NCBI GenBank assembly: GCA_965370415.1
Contig: CBDUTJ010000009.1
Span: forward strand, 1-64,000
Length of the DNA stretch: 64,000 bases
Origin: JACNIV01 sp965370415
GTDB lineage: Bacteria > Cloacimonadota > Cloacimonadia > Cloacimonadales > TCS61
Direction of reading: 5' to 3'
A program made the translations under genes and the position numbers. Shown here in pieces: positions 23,763-32,206 of this stretch; position 1 is the first letter of the stretch, and each line of letters begins with the position of its first letter. Under the pieces are notes generated by a model. The model saw nothing but the letters and a program-made list of their open reading frames with translations. It searched no databases and had not been told where the DNA came from.

Positions 23763-23806
23763 TGTCATCCTGAAGAATTCTACTTGCTGTTACCTATGAA
23801 GGATCT
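23763..23806 (+). repeat. dispersed TGTCATCCTGA repeat
   Basis: TGTCATCCTGAAGAATTCTA, then CTTGCTGTTACCTATGAAGGATCT. It is the plus-strand counterpart of 1617-1659. The following bases to about 23872 (GAGATTCTTCGTGAG ... TTCCTCAGAAAGACAG) look like a second degenerate half-unit. Confidence 0.6.
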
Positions 23807-23920
23807 CCATTTAAAATGAGATTCTTCGTGAGAAAATTCTTCGAAGATTTCCTCAGAAAGACAGATTTTTTTATTTTTACAGAACCCTTAAAAAATTAAG
23901 TAAATCGAGGAGAATAGAAA

Positions 23921-24730
23921 ATGAAAAAAATATGTGTTGTTATGTTGCTTTTATGTAGCGGTTTTGCCTTGGCTCAACAACTGGAAATGACAGTTTCCGG
24001 TCAGGCTACGTTATTTGAATCAGCGCCAAATCAAAGATGGTTGATAGTAAAAATTAATAATCAATTCAGGATATATGAAGAGGATTTCACAGAGGTTGCA
24101 ACCTTCGATCTTGGAATCCATCAAAACGATGTTAGCTGGTTTTATGGTGCAGCCCGAGATTTCGATGACGATGATAACATCGAAGTTCTGTATCAGGCAA
24201 ATATAGATGGGAATTACTCTGTTTTCCTCAGAGATATTTCAACAGGTCAACTTCAGGTTCAGTATAGCGGAAATTCATCATTCTGGTACTATTGTTTCTG
24301 TTATGGCTACCTGGGGAACGAACGGGTCTTTGTTATCTCCCGCTACAATATGTCTTTATATAATTATGATGTAAGCTATGTTTATCGCTCGGGAGTTCAG
24401 ATATCTGATATTGGTGACATGGAACCTTCAAATATTTTGAATTCACTTCTGAATTATCCAAACCCATTTATTCCCGGAACAAATGGGAATTCGGGAACTA
24501 CGATAGAATTTTCTTTAAATGAAAACTCATCAACAGAATTAAAAGTTTTCAATTGCAGGGGTCAACTTGTTAAGGAATTGATTACCGACCAAATGTTCAA
24601 TAAAGGAATTCATACTGTATTCTGGAATGGAAGAGATACATATGGTAGTCCCTTACCCAGCGGAGTATATTTTTATAAATTACAGGTAAATGGGAAAATA
24701 CAGTTGAACAAAACATTGATCTTAAAATAA
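23921..24730 (+). CDS. secreted protein with type IX-like sorting tail
   Basis: 269 residues. Signal peptide MKKICVVMLLLCSGFALAQQ. Residues about 25-165 are beta-rich, propeller-like strands (DFDDDDNIEVLYQANIDGNY is FG-GAP-like). The C-terminal 90 residues are a FlgD-like/sorting domain: NYPNPFIPGTNGNSG, ELKVFNCRGQLVKEL, FWNGRDTYGSPLPSGVYFYK and the tail KTLILK. Export by a type IX-like system with surface attachment or release is inferred from this tail. GAGGAG precedes the ATG. It has its own gene unit between a repeat and the next promoter. Confidence 0.8.
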   Translation: MKKICVVMLLLCSGFALAQQLEMTVSGQATLFESAPNQRWLIVKINNQFRIYEEDFTEVATFDLGIHQNDVSWFYGAARDFDDDDNIEVLYQANIDGNYSVFLRDISTGQLQVQYSGNSSFWYYCFCYGYLGNERVFVISRYNMSLYNYDVSYVYRSGVQISDIGDMEPSNILNSLLNYPNPFIPGTNGNSGTTIEFSLNENSSTELKVFNCRGQLVKELITDQMFNKGIHTVFWNGRDTYGSPLPSGVYFYKLQVNGKIQLNKTLILK

Positions 24731-24744
24731 ATCTGCTTTTGTTA

Positions 24745-24774
24745 TTGACATAAAAATTCCAGTTTAGCTAATTC
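24745..24774 (+). promoter_or_regulatory. candidate promoter of the AI-2E family permease gene
   Basis: TTGACA (24745-24750), an 18-base spacer and TAATTC (24769-24774), the best -10 match among the TTGACA boxes here. The start is at 24797. Confidence 0.45.
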
Positions 24775-24796
24775 TCCACAATAGCAGGGAGAAAAA

Positions 24797-25834
24797 ATGA
24801 AAGAACTAAATTCTATAAAAATATTTATAGGTATTATCAGCTTGGCAATTGTTGTAATTATACTTAAAGAGCTGAAAACCATATTTATCCCATTAACGTT
24901 TGCTGTATTTCTTTCTTTCCTGTTCCAACCATTGAATCGTTTCCTGCTTAACAAGAAAATACCTGTGGGAATTACTATACTTCTGATGGTAATAATAATC
25001 CTGGTTTCATTCACATTGATGGGAACTATCGTTTATACAAGCGTTTCTTCTTTTGTAACCGAATTTCCTAAATACGAAACACAGATCAACGAAATGTTCC
25101 AGAAGCTTATTGTTCAGTTGGAAATCCCGGTAGAAAAGGTAATGGATTATCTAACAAACAAAGTTAACTGGCTTCAACTTGCCGATAGATTTTCACTTTC
25201 AAAGATAATTTCGGGCACAATGGGTACTTTCATTGACTTCCTTGTAAAATTGCTTCTTACTGTTGCTTTTATGATTTTCATTGTTTTGGAACGAACCAAG
25301 TTGATCAAACGGGTTGAAAAGGTTTTAACGAAAGATGAAGCAGAGCATTCTACAGATGTGGTTATAAAGATCGAACAATCGGTAAAAACTTATATTGTAA
25401 ATAAAACCTTTATTAGTCTTATCACCGGTCTTATCAGTATGTTCTTCATTGCCATTCTGGGAATCGACTTTGCTGTGATTTCCGGACTCTTGATATTCAT
25501 TCTTAATTATATTCCCAATCTCGGCTCGATAGTAGCTTCTGCTTTTCCCATGCTTATTTGTTTTATTCAGTTTGGATTCAGCTGGCAACTAATAGCTATT
25601 TCTACAGCTCTCATTTCCACTCAGATGATAATGGGAAATTTCGTAGAACCAAAAATGATGGGTACAGGATTGAAGCTATCCCCTCTTTTCGTTCTGATCG
25701 CTCTGATCTTCTGGTTCTGGGTATGGGGTCCTGTTGGAATGATATTGGCAGTTCCAATATCCTCTGCCATGAATCTTATAATCAAGGAAATACCTTCTTT
25801 AAAGATCGTCTCTGCTTTCATCAGCAGCGAATAA
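24797..25834 (+). CDS. AI-2E family (PerM-like) permease
   Basis: 345 residues of the AI-2E/TqsA/PerM superfamily, which includes exporters of small molecules and Na+/H+ antiporters. There are about eight membrane segments: two close N-terminal helices, LAIVVIILKELKTIFIPLTF, then a soluble helical region (SVSSFVTEFPKYETQINEMF), and the conserved C-terminal block GLLIFILNYIPNLGSIVASA ... PKMMGTGLKLSPLFVLIALI ... WGPVGMILAVPI. The substrate cannot be told from sequence. GGGAG precedes the ATG. The following gene starts one base after its stop. Confidence 0.9.
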   Translation: MKELNSIKIFIGIISLAIVVIILKELKTIFIPLTFAVFLSFLFQPLNRFLLNKKIPVGITILLMVIIILVSFTLMGTIVYTSVSSFVTEFPKYETQINEMFQKLIVQLEIPVEKVMDYLTNKVNWLQLADRFSLSKIISGTMGTFIDFLVKLLLTVAFMIFIVLERTKLIKRVEKVLTKDEAEHSTDVVIKIEQSVKTYIVNKTFISLITGLISMFFIAILGIDFAVISGLLIFILNYIPNLGSIVASAFPMLICFIQFGFSWQLIAISTALISTQMIMGNFVEPKMMGTGLKLSPLFVLIALIFWFWVWGPVGMILAVPISSAMNLIIKEIPSLKIVSAFISSE

Positions 25835-25835
25835 T

Positions 25836-27086
25836 ATGCCCTTAAAAATTGCAACTGTGGCTGCTGCCAGTCTGGCGGCTGAACACAGTTTACAAGCAGG
25901 TGACATAATAATTTCCATCAATGGATATAATATTCACGATTTTCTTGATCTTCGGTTTTTTGGTGCAGAGGAAATATTGGAGATCGATTATAAAAATTCA
26001 CGAGGAAAATTCAAACAGGTAATAATTCATCAGAATTGGGATATACCTTTGGGAATCGAACCTGTTCTCCATAAATGTAGAATCTGTACAAATGATTGTA
26101 TCTTCTGTTTTGTAGATCAGATGCGCCCGGATTTCAGGGAAACACTGTACATAAAAGACGACGATTATAAACTTTCTTTTACATTTGGAAATTTCATTAC
26201 TTTAACAAATCTAACGGAAAGAGATTACCAAAAAATATTTGAGCAAAGATTAAGTCCTTTATATATTTCAGTTCATACTACCAATCCTTCGCTTCACCGG
26301 AAAATGCTGCGTTACAAACAAGATTTCAACATTATGGAAAAACTGGAAAATCTTTCTAAAAACGTAATAGCTCTTCATACACAGATAGTTGTAGTACCCG
26401 GCTGGAATGATGGTGATGAATTGCTTCGATCTTTGAAAGATCTCACTTCACCCTGCTTGAATGTTCTCTCTGTAGGTATAATTCCGGTAGGACTTACAAA
26501 ATACAGGAATTCTCTTATTAATATTAAGAATGTTTCTCCAGAACTGGCAAAAGAGCTCATAGAATTATCAGATAATTTTTCTAAGACTTACTGTTCTGAT
26601 GAAATTTACCTGCTGGCTGATGAAGAAATCCCATCCAAAAATTTCTATGATGGCTATCCTCAACTGGAAAACGGGATTGGCATGATACGGCTGATGCTGG
26701 AGAATTGGAAATCATGCAAAGAAGCATTTATCAAAGAAATAGCAGCGATAAATTCAAGTTTTGTTTTTGTTACAGGTAAACTTGCTTTCAAATATATTTC
26801 CAAAATAGCAGAAGAGATTAATAAAAAATTACCCGGTAAAATCAGTACTATTCCGGTAGATAATGTTTTCTTTGGCCCTTCTGTAACAGTAACAGGCCTT
26901 CTGGCAGGAGCAGATATCCTGTCTCAAGTTAATACCTCACAAAACAGAACCGTTGTGTTAAGCAGTAATATTTTTAACGAAAATGGAATAACCCTGGATA
27001 ATATCAGTAAAATCCAACTTAAAGATAGGCTTGGCTCTAAACTTCTGATAGTAGACGAAGATTTCTCTTCCTGGAATCATATCTAA
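25836..27086 (+). CDS. DUF512-family PDZ/radical-SAM protein
   Basis: 416 residues. An N-terminal PDZ domain (about 1-65: ASLAAEHSLQAGDIIISING) is fused to a radical-SAM-like core with the cluster motif CRICTNDCIFCFVDQM. The family block SFTFGNFITLTNLTERDYQK follows, then SPLYISVHTTNPSLHRKMLR. The C-terminal part carries GPSVTVTGLLAGADI. This matches the widespread, uncharacterised DUF512 family (often neighbouring GTPase Der in other bacteria). Function is unknown; redox or RNA-related maturation roles have been suggested for the family. No ribosome-binding site is seen, so coupling to the permease gene upstream is likely. Confidence 0.88.
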   Translation: MPLKIATVAAASLAAEHSLQAGDIIISINGYNIHDFLDLRFFGAEEILEIDYKNSRGKFKQVIIHQNWDIPLGIEPVLHKCRICTNDCIFCFVDQMRPDFRETLYIKDDDYKLSFTFGNFITLTNLTERDYQKIFEQRLSPLYISVHTTNPSLHRKMLRYKQDFNIMEKLENLSKNVIALHTQIVVVPGWNDGDELLRSLKDLTSPCLNVLSVGIIPVGLTKYRNSLINIKNVSPELAKELIELSDNFSKTYCSDEIYLLADEEIPSKNFYDGYPQLENGIGMIRLMLENWKSCKEAFIKEIAAINSSFVFVTGKLAFKYISKIAEEINKKLPGKISTIPVDNVFFGPSVTVTGLLAGADILSQVNTSQNRTVVLSSNIFNENGITLDNISKIQLKDRLGSKLLIVDEDFSSWNHI

Positions 27087-27120
27087 TAGCTTTTATTAGA
27101 GTAATTGTAATTTATTCAGC

Positions 27121-27149
27121 TTGACAGAAAATCATCCCGCAAATTTATT
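27121..27149 (+). promoter_or_regulatory. candidate promoter of the 27183 regulator gene
   Basis: TTGACA (27121-27126), a 17-base spacer, then TTTATT (27144-27149). The start codon is at 27183. Confidence 0.4.
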
Positions 27150-27182
27150 TTTTTTCAGTAAAATATTTAATAAGGATATTGA

Positions 27183-30100
27183 ATGTCAGAAAAAGAATGC
27201 ATACTTGTAGTTGAAGATGAATTGATAGTAGCAGAGGATATCCAGAAGATACTGAAGGATTACGGTTACATTGTACCTAAGATTATTTCGACAGGTGAAG
27301 AGACTATCCAATATGTAAAAAAAAACCCACCAGATTTAATACTTATGGATATTATGTTGCGGACTCAATTAAACGGTATCGAGGTTGCAAAGGAAATATC
27401 CAGTCTAAATATTCCTGTTATTTACATTACTGCTTATTCAGATAGTGATTTTATTAAGCAGGCTAAACTAACAGAACCATTCGGTTATTTATTGAAGCCC
27501 TTCAGGGAACGTGAACTGATAGCTACTATTGAAATGGCATTATATAAGCATAAAATGGACAAAATGCTTAAAGAAAGCGAAAATAAATTCCGGACCCTGG
27601 TTGAAACAACTAAAGAAGGCATCTGCGTTGTAGATGAAGATGAAAATATCACCTTCAGCAATAATGCATCTGCAGAGATATTCGGTTGCCCGGTCAGTGA
27701 ACTTGTTGGAAAAAACCTCAATGATTTTATTACTGATGAGGAATTTAAAAAGATTCTTTCACAAACAGATCAGAGAAAAAATAATAAATTTTCCAAGTAT
27801 GAAGTTGAAATAACCCGCAAAAATGGTGTTAAAAGAATTATTAACGTTAATGCCAGCCCGAAATTTACTCAAGGTCTTTATAATGGTGCATTTGGAATTT
27901 TCAATGATATTACCGAGCAAAAACAGAAACAACGACAACTGAAAGAAGCTAAAGATAATTATCAAAGAATATTTGAAAACATCCAAGATGTTTATTGTGA
28001 GATGGATTTTAATGGAGTTTTGCGAGAAATAAGCCCTTCAGTTGAAGAGATGAGCAGTTACACACGTGAAGAACTCATTGGAAAATCGATCAATGACATT
28101 TACTTCGACTGCAATGAAAAAGATGCGTTCCTTTCCAAGATCACCAAAGAAGGCCAAGTTACAGATTATTATTTAAAACTTAAAGATAAAGATGGCAGTA
28201 CTTTGCTATGCTCTGCCAATGCAAAATTAGTAAAAGACGATAAAAACGGAACAATAAAGATTATCGGTTCACTTCGAAATATTACAGACAGAAAAGAATC
28301 TGAAGTTGCACTTCATAATAGTAAAGAGCGCTACAAGAAGCTGTTTGAATCATCTATCGACGCAATAATGATGTTAGATCGTAAAGGTATTTTTGAATAT
28401 AATAACGCCACTGTAAAACTTTTTAAAGTGTCGGATAAAAAAGAATTACTTAACCAAACGATTTCAGATGTTTCACCTTTAAAACAACCGAATGGAGAAA
28501 GTTCTAAATTGGCTGCAAACCGGCATCTTGAAAAAACCTACAAAGATGGTTATAATAAATTTGAGTGGGTTCTGAAAAAGAAGAACGGAGATTTGTTTAC
28601 GGCTGAAATATGGCTAACTGCTTTCAGCTTAAATAATAAGGATGTAATCCAGGCTACAATAAGAGATTCATCCTCTAAAAAAAAAACTCTGGAAAAGCTG
28701 CAAAAAGAACACGACGAAGTTAAAGAGAAGATAACCCAACGCACAGAAGAGCTGATAAAAACCAACGAACTTCTGCAAAAACAGATTAATGATAAGATTC
28801 ATGTGGAAGATGCTCTTCAACGTAAAACACTACAACAGGAATTACTTTTAAAAACGGCTCGATATATAAATTCTAGTTTGGATATAATCGAAGTTCTACG
28901 ACGGATCGCAACAGAAGTAATGGATTTACTTGACTCTTATGGTTGCACTATATACTTGATAGCAGAAGATGGCAAAACATTACTCCCGCAAATTGTAATA
29001 GATCCGGTTTATGAAAAAGAAATCATGTCTACTCCCCTCGACATTGAAGCCAGTTTTACAGGAAAAGCTGTAAAAGCAAAAGAAAGCTTCATGTTCAACG
29101 ATGCTGTACAAAATACAAATGGTTATCAAATCCCCGGTACTACCGAAGAAGAAAATGAAAGGATCATCTCTGCTCCTTTTGTGGCTGAGGGAAAAGTTCT
29201 GGGAGCAATTTGCTTGAATAGGATAGGACCATATTTTACTAAAGAAGACCTGGCTCTGGCAGATACATTTGCCAATTATGCAACTACAGCCATAAAAAAT
29301 GCACAGACTTTTCAGAAATTACAGCACGAAATAGAAGAGCGAAACCTGGCAGAAAAAGCCCATCGTGAAAGCGAAAAAAGATACAAAAACCTACAAGCTA
29401 ATATTCCTGTGGGTATTTTCCGAGCAACTCCTCAAGGAAAACTTCTTGCTGTCAATCCAACTATGTTTAAAATGTTCGGATACAAAACTGAGAAAGAATT
29501 TAAAACCGTTCTTACAACTAAACTCTATTCCCAACCCAAAGACCGTATAAGGCTCATGGAAGAACTTCGTTCAAAAAACGAAATTCATAATTTTGAAGTT
29601 GAACTTTTAAAAAAAAACAAGACTGTTTTCTGGTGCTCTTTAAGTATTAAAACCGTCAAGAATGAAAAAGGAGAATGGATCTATCAAGACGGCATGATAA
29701 CCGATATCTCAAAAAGAAAAATCTCTGAACTAACCCATAATGTACTTTTTAACATTGGAAATGCTGTTAATTCAACCAAAGACCTGCAGGAATTCTTTAA
29801 AACCATTCACCATGAACTTGCTAAGATCATTCGAACAAAAAATTTCTACATTGCACTATACGATAAAAGTTCGAATTTAATATCCTCTCCTTATTATGTT
29901 GATCAATTAAATAAACAAATTCCCCCTCAGCAGGAACTTGGAAAAGGTTTAACTGCTTATGTAATTCGCACAGGAAAATCACTCTTTCTGGATAAAAGGA
30001 AACGTGATAAACTTATGAAGGATGGAGTAATTGCCAATTATAAATGGAAAAGCAAACTATGGTTGGGAGTACCTCTTAAAATAAACAATGAAGTTATAGG

Positions 30101-31640
30101 TGCCATGGCTGTTCAAAGTTACGAAAATGAAAAAGCATTCGAGAAAAAAGACTTGAAAGTGCTGGAGTTTGTTTCCGACCAGGTGGCAATTGCTGTTCAT
30201 AGAAAACGTTCTGAGGAAGCATTACGGGCCAGTGAACAATTAAACAGAACAGTTATCGATAATTCACCTATAGGAATTTCGGTAAGAGATAAGAATGGTA
30301 CGCTTCTTATCGCTAATAAAGCATGGAAAAAAATCTGGAATAAAACATCCTCACAGGTGAAGATTGAACTTCAGAAAAAAGCATCTTTCAATTTTAATAA
30401 TCGAGATCAATATCTTGGTGAACATCTTCCTGATGTGAAAGAAGTATACACAGAAGGTGGAGAATATTACATTCCTGAACTTAAAGTTACAGGTAAAAAT
30501 AAGACGAAATGGATTTCACATTATTTCTATGCAATCCAGGATAGAGACAGCAGGGTCGATAAAGTGGTCATAATTACAGAAGATATAACACAACGAAAAC
30601 AAGCTGAAGAAAAACTTCTGAGAACTCAACTTCGACTGGCAACACTGTTCAAATATGTACCCAACATTATTCTATATGAAACCGGTGGTAAACAGGAATT
30701 CATGTCTGAAAATATTCTCGATCTATTGGGATTTCCTGCAGAAGATTTCATAAAAGATAAAAATAAATTTACTACCCTTATCCATCCCGAAGATCAAGAG
30801 TATATACAACAAAAATATAAAGACTGGGAAAAATCGGGAAAGGAAGATCTTCTAACTCTCTGGTTCAGAGTTCGGAAATCTGATGGAACATACATGTGGA
30901 TCGAAGATAGAATGGTCGAGATCGTTCCGGAAAATGAAAAAAAATATCATGCAGGTGTAAAAATAGATATTTCTAATCTGAAAAAATCGGAAGAAGAACT
31001 AAAGGACAGTTACAAAAAACTGCAAAGACTTTTGGAAGAAACTATAAATGGACTCGTTTCAGCAGTTGAAATGCGGGACCCCTATACTGCTGGCCACCAA
31101 AGGCGGGTTGCTACGCTTGCTTCTGCTCTAGCTCGTGAGATGGGGCTTCCAGTAGATCAGGTGGATGGCTTGAATCTGGCTGCCCTGGTTCATGATATTG
31201 GTAAGATCAATGTACCGGCAGAGATATTAAGCAAACCCGGTAAACTAACTCCCGCAGAATTCAATCTGATAAAAATGCATCCTCAAACCGGATTTGATAT
31301 ATTAAAATCCATTGAATTCCCATGGCCTGTAGCAGAAGTGGTGCTTCAGCACCAGGAACGACTGGATGGTTCATCATATCCGCAAGGATTGAAAGGAGAC
31401 GAGATCAGTTTGAATGCCCGCATACTCAGTGTCGCAGATGTTGTAGAAGCTATGCAATCTCATCGTCCTTATCGCCCTTCTCTTGGTATTGATGTTGCTT
31501 TGGAAGAAATTAAGAAAAATCGCGGTATTCTTTACGATCCGGTCGTCGTGGATGCCTGTATGACATTGTTTAATGAAAAGGGATTTAAATTTTCGGAAGA
31601 AAAAAATCAGGATAGTGAAAACATTACAAACTTAACCTGA
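27183..31640 (+). CDS. giant REC-PAS-GAF-HD-GYP-type response regulator
   Basis: 1485 residues. Order: REC receiver (5-120; Asp56 acceptor, Thr83, Lys105); three PAS domains starting near 131, 255 and 379; coiled coil about 500-545; GAF near 557; PAS near 728; GAF near 849; two PAS near 1015 and 1147; and an HD-GYP-type phosphodiesterase domain from about 1290. The HD core is intact (HDIGK, His1337-Asp1338; HPQTGFDIL; QHQERLDG at 1389-1396), but the GYP signature reads S1398-Y-P. There is no histidine kinase or GGDEF domain. Phosphorylation and small ligands would therefore act directly on the HD domain, which in the family hydrolyses cyclic dinucleotides. The partner kinase is not adjacent. 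Monocistronic: own promoter and terminator. Confidence 0.92.
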   Translation: MSEKECILVVEDELIVAEDIQKILKDYGYIVPKIISTGEETIQYVKKNPPDLILMDIMLRTQLNGIEVAKEISSLNIPVIYITAYSDSDFIKQAKLTEPFGYLLKPFRERELIATIEMALYKHKMDKMLKESENKFRTLVETTKEGICVVDEDENITFSNNASAEIFGCPVSELVGKNLNDFITDEEFKKILSQTDQRKNNKFSKYEVEITRKNGVKRIINVNASPKFTQGLYNGAFGIFNDITEQKQKQRQLKEAKDNYQRIFENIQDVYCEMDFNGVLREISPSVEEMSSYTREELIGKSINDIYFDCNEKDAFLSKITKEGQVTDYYLKLKDKDGSTLLCSANAKLVKDDKNGTIKIIGSLRNITDRKESEVALHNSKERYKKLFESSIDAIMMLDRKGIFEYNNATVKLFKVSDKKELLNQTISDVSPLKQPNGESSKLAANRHLEKTYKDGYNKFEWVLKKKNGDLFTAEIWLTAFSLNNKDVIQATIRDSSSKKKTLEKLQKEHDEVKEKITQRTEELIKTNELLQKQINDKIHVEDALQRKTLQQELLLKTARYINSSLDIIEVLRRIATEVMDLLDSYGCTIYLIAEDGKTLLPQIVIDPVYEKEIMSTPLDIEASFTGKAVKAKESFMFNDAVQNTNGYQIPGTTEEENERIISAPFVAEGKVLGAICLNRIGPYFTKEDLALADTFANYATTAIKNAQTFQKLQHEIEERNLAEKAHRESEKRYKNLQANIPVGIFRATPQGKLLAVNPTMFKMFGYKTEKEFKTVLTTKLYSQPKDRIRLMEELRSKNEIHNFEVELLKKNKTVFWCSLSIKTVKNEKGEWIYQDGMITDISKRKISELTHNVLFNIGNAVNSTKDLQEFFKTIHHELAKIIRTKNFYIALYDKSSNLISSPYYVDQLNKQIPPQQELGKGLTAYVIRTGKSLFLDKRKRDKLMKDGVIANYKWKSKLWLGVPLKINNEVIGAMAVQSYENEKAFEKKDLKVLEFVSDQVAIAVHRKRSEEALRASEQLNRTVIDNSPIGISVRDKNGTLLIANKAWKKIWNKTSSQVKIELQKKASFNFNNRDQYLGEHLPDVKEVYTEGGEYYIPELKVTGKNKTKWISHYFYAIQDRDSRVDKVVIITEDITQRKQAEEKLLRTQLRLATLFKYVPNIILYETGGKQEFMSENILDLLGFPAEDFIKDKNKFTTLIHPEDQEYIQQKYKDWEKSGKEDLLTLWFRVRKSDGTYMWIEDRMVEIVPENEKKYHAGVKIDISNLKKSEEELKDSYKKLQRLLEETINGLVSAVEMRDPYTAGHQRRVATLASALAREMGLPVDQVDGLNLAALVHDIGKINVPAEILSKPGKLTPAEFNLIKMHPQTGFDILKSIEFPWPVAEVVLQHQERLDGSSYPQGLKGDEISLNARILSVADVVEAMQSHRPYRPSLGIDVALEEIKKNRGILYDPVVVDACMTLFNEKGFKFSEEKNQDSENITNLT

Positions 31641-31652
31641 GAATAATAAGAA

Positions 31653-31685
31653 AACCTCCCAATTGTTCGGGAGGTTATTTTTTAA
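31653..31685. terminator. terminator between convergent genes
   Basis: AACCTCCC / GGGAGGTT stem with an 8-base loop, followed on the plus strand by ATTTTTTTAA. It ends the 27183 gene; the minus-strand gene at 31703 ends just to the right. Confidence 0.88.
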
Positions 31686-31702
31686 TCCTGTAAAATTAAC
31701 TA

Positions 31703-32134
31703 TTATCTCCAGAATCTGTTATATATATCCGGCACTGTATATTGTTTGAATTCTATTATGAAACTGGTATTTTCCGAAGGTGAATAATTCAACTGAAAAT
31801 TAGGAAGCATTTTGCTGGTGTTGTTGTTATTACCCTCAAATTCAATTCCGCCTTTATAGGTAGCAGTTCCAAAATTCACAAAGTTCAGATCCAGTTTCAA
31901 ATTTAATTTCGGACTGAACTGGTAATTCAAATGATTTGTATAAACAGACTGGTAATAGCTCTGTTTATTCGATGAAATTCCACTCATAAAAGAAACTGAA
32001 TGGTTTATTGTAATATTATTCGTATTAAGAAAGGAAGGTGTAAGCAGTCCTGGGGTAAAAGCATTCTCAATGATCTCTGCATTTATCATTACAGTTATCA
32101 TTAACATTAAAGTAAGAATCAAAATTTTCCTCAT
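31703..32134 (-). CDS. small exported barrel-like protein
   Basis: 143 residues. Signal peptide MRKILILTLMLMITVMINA. The mature part has alternating strands (ITINHSVSFMSGISSNKQSY, YQFSPKLNLKLDLNFVNFGT, FQLNYSPSENTSFIIEFKQY) like a small 8-strand outer-membrane barrel or part of one. It ends in FWR rather than a sorting tail. No family recognised. GGAGG precedes the ATG. Its function is unknown. Confidence 0.62.
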   Translation of the reverse strand: MRKILILTLMLMITVMINAEIIENAFTPGLLTPSFLNTNNITINHSVSFMSGISSNKQSYYQSVYTNHLNYQFSPKLNLKLDLNFVNFGTATYKGGIEFEGNNNNTSKMLPNFQLNYSPSENTSFIIEFKQYTVPDIYNRFWR

Positions 32135-32206
32135 TTATTCCTCCCGATTATTTTCATGACTAATTTCATATACTTGATAATATATGTCAAATTCTATTTT
32201 AGAAAA

